Positions 62,591 through 64,000 of a stretch of 64,000 nucleotides of DNA are shown here, in pieces. The number at the start of each line of letters is the position of its first letter. Positions within the stretch are counted from its first letter, which is position 1. The translations under genes were made by a program, and so were the position numbers. The DNA is from JABMQB01 sp963678235 (GTDB lineage: Bacteria > Bacteroidota > Bacteroidia > Bacteroidales > Prolixibacteraceae), in contig OY782766.1 of the NCBI GenBank assembly GCA_963678235.1, positions 2,728,001-2,792,000 on the forward strand. Reading direction: 5' to 3'. The notes beneath the pieces were generated by a model, which made no database searches, was not told the origin of the DNA, and worked only from the letters and a program-made list of their open reading frames with translations.

Positions 62591-64000
62591 ATGAAACTCT
62601 CAACCATCTTCAAAGCTTATCCGAATAATAAGATTTTTGGTGCATCTATTTTTATCATTACTGCCTTATCAATAGCATTCCTTTTGTTTAATTGGTCAAC
62701 TCAGGTAGGGTTGGATGGTGATGCTCCTATACGAATTGAACATGGGAAAAGTAGTCTTAACTATTTTCTTTCACTTGGGAAAGATACATCATATACTGAT
62801 GTTGTTGCATACAAAACTGATTCGCACTATAAACACGTAAAATATTATGGTGTTGGAGTTGAAGCCCCTGCTGCTGGAATTGCTATATTAATAGGGAAAA
62901 GCGATATTCAAAATATCAATACAATCCGAAAATTTTTAACTGTAATATTATCTCTAATCACAATCTGTATCATTGGAATTTTTATTAAAGACTATTTTAA
63001 TAGTTGGTATTGGGGAACATTTGCAATGCTGACAATGTTTTTCTCGCCAACCTACATTGGATTATCCTTTTGGCAAACCAAAGATGCTCCGGTTGCGGCA
63101 GGATTTACAATTACAATATATTTCCTTTTCAAACTTTTTAAAAACTTTCCAAAAACAAATTATAAGGATTTGATTGGACTATTATTAGGCACAGCACTTA
63201 CTTTTTCCATTCGTCTGCAAGGGCTACTTCTTTTTGTTTATCTTGGATTGTTTGGTGTGCTTTTTATACTCTTAAACAAAGAAACTTTCAAACAGATTAT
63301 TTCGACGACCAAATTTTTCTTGATAATTGGAATAGTAATGCTTCTGGGCATGACTTTAGGATTCATGACCTATCCTATTTTTTGGGACAAAGGATATATG
63401 TTTGTTTATGAAGCCATGACTTTTTTACAAAATAGTCCTCAAAAACATCCTGTGCTTTTTGAAGGAGCCTTGGTCGATACCAGCAAACTACCTTATTATT
63501 ATTTGCCTAAAATGATGTATATAACAATACCTTTCTTTGCTTTCTTTATGTTTTTTGTTTCGTTATTTTATTTCACCAAAAACATAGGGAAAAAAGAACT
63601 TTTCTTTGATGCGTTTATTTTCTTGTTCTCCTTTCTTTTCCCAATAATTTACCTTGTATTGAAGGGAACTGATTTATACAATAGCTGGAGACATGAGTTG
63701 TTTGTGTACCCTTCGTTTATTATGTTTTCTTTACTGGGATTTATCCTATTGGTTAATTCAATTGAAAAGAAAGTATTAAAATACGCCTTCATTTCTATTG
63801 TAATTATACTGACCCTAAAAACCGGCTACTGGTGTTTTAAAAATGCACCATTCCAATATGTTTATTATAATGAATTTGTTGGTGGAACAAAAGGTGCATT
63901 TAAGAATTATGATTTAGATTATTTGCAAATTTCATTGGAACCAACATTACAAACTTTTATAAAAGACCATATTGATGAAAAAGAAGGAACAGTTGTTTCA
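62591..64000 (+). CDS. Membrane GT-C glycosyltransferase-like protein (3' truncated by window edge)
   Basis: The frame from the ATG at 62591 is open to the end of the window (470 codons, no stop). There are about ten hydrophobic segments. A first periplasmic loop VGLDGDAPIRIEHGKSSLNYFLSLG has the acidic pair typical of GT-C/family 39 (ArnT/PMT-like) enzymes. SIRLQGLLLFVYLGL and WRHELFVYPSF (Arg-His near a membrane boundary) are family-like. The final visible part, VGGTKGAFKNYDLDYLQISL, is reminiscent of the C-terminal periplasmic motif in this group. It would transfer sugar from a lipid-linked donor on the periplasmic side; substrate unknown. Confidence 0.75.
   Translation, partial: MKLSTIFKAYPNNKIFGASIFIITALSIAFLLFNWSTQVGLDGDAPIRIEHGKSSLNYFLSLGKDTSYTDVVAYKTDSHYKHVKYYGVGVEAPAAGIAILIGKSDIQNINTIRKFLTVILSLITICIIGIFIKDYFNSWYWGTFAMLTMFFSPTYIGLSFWQTKDAPVAAGFTITIYFLFKLFKNFPKTNYKDLIGLLLGTALTFSIRLQGLLLFVYLGLFGVLFILLNKETFKQIISTTKFFLIIGIVMLLGMTLGFMTYPIFWDKGYMFVYEAMTFLQNSPQKHPVLFEGALVDTSKLPYYYLPKMMYITIPFFAFFMFFVSLFYFTKNIGKKELFFDAFIFLFSFLFPIIYLVLKGTDLYNSWRHELFVYPSFIMFSLLGFILLVNSIEKKVLKYAFISIVIILTLKTGYWCFKNAPFQYVYYNEFVGGTKGAFKNYDLDYLQISLEPTLQTFIKDHIDEKEGTVVS

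Overview
This window looks like chromosomal DNA of a Bacteroidota bacterium, probably from the Bacteroidales/Marinilabiliales side of the phylum. The evidence is the AT-rich composition and promoters of the TTTG-N18-20-TAnnTTTG type. There is a complete Na+-NQR operon with its ApbE flavin transferase, and two type IX secretion features: a plug-type outer-membrane component and a secreted protein with a sorting tail. Cysteate synthase, RibBA, OmpH/Skp, DivIC and other Bacteroidota-typical small proteins also point that way. The taxon is inferred from gene content only. No rRNA, CRISPR array, intact insertion sequence or prophage was seen. The window cuts a LysM protein at its left edge and a membrane glycosyltransferase at its right edge.

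Layout. 1-1.8 kb: end of a LysM cell-wall protein, then an ECF sigma factor with a downstream membrane protein (anti-sigma candidate), and a divergent small membrane protein. 1.9-8.3 kb: one long minus-strand block running lptF/G-type permease, GT4, GT2, ribBA, a small Cys-rich protein and fmt. 8.4-10.4 kb: a START-like protein, tRNA-Met(CAT) and a membrane-anchored HTH protein. 10.4-21.8 kb: maeB, cysteate synthase, recR, a fused GT2/degenerate phosphoglycosyltransferase, GNAT, an HsdR-N-like protein, AMP nucleosidase, holA, rhomboid, a class IV aminotransferase-fold protein and yqgE. 21.9-27.7 kb: divIC, pruA, a sensor histidine kinase and the T9SS plug. 27.9-33.8 kb: nqrABCDEF. 34-39 kb: a 7TM-DISM/LuxR-type regulator, a T9SS cargo, a mosaic tail-fibre-like secreted protein and a repeat-rich spacer. 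39.1-43.3 kb: a non-canonical pyruvate kinase facing a two-gene cluster of membrane class III nucleotidyl cyclase plus an HD-domain/Pycsar-effector-like (DUF5706) protein. 43.4-50 kb: a pseudo-phosphoesterase/Omp85 fusion, a histidine phosphatase, a DUF6268-like barrel, apbE and a small membrane protein. 50.2-56 kb: acylphosphatase, aromatic amino acid decarboxylase, GT2, OmpH, proline dehydrogenase and nitroreductase. 56.2-61.7 kb: a GntR-regulated xylose regulon (regulator, xylB, xylA, MFS transporter). 61.7-64 kb: a tiny winged-helix protein, Fe/Mn-SOD and a truncated GT-C protein.

How genes work together. Nqr and ApbE form a Na+-pumping respiratory module, ApbE attaching FMN to NqrB and NqrC. 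Proline dehydrogenase and PruA, encoded 31 kb apart, complete proline-to-glutamate oxidation. XylE, XylA and XylB make a full xylose uptake and isomerisation route. The GntR gene and xylB share a 12-base repeat just downstream of their promoters, a good operator candidate. The most notable accessory signals are the cyclase/HD-DUF5706 pair, which resembles a cyclic-nucleotide (Pycsar-like) signalling unit, and several proteins whose family active sites are visibly altered: the phosphoesterase/Omp85 fusion, the class IV aminotransferase, the pyruvate kinase and the phosphoglycosyltransferase tail.
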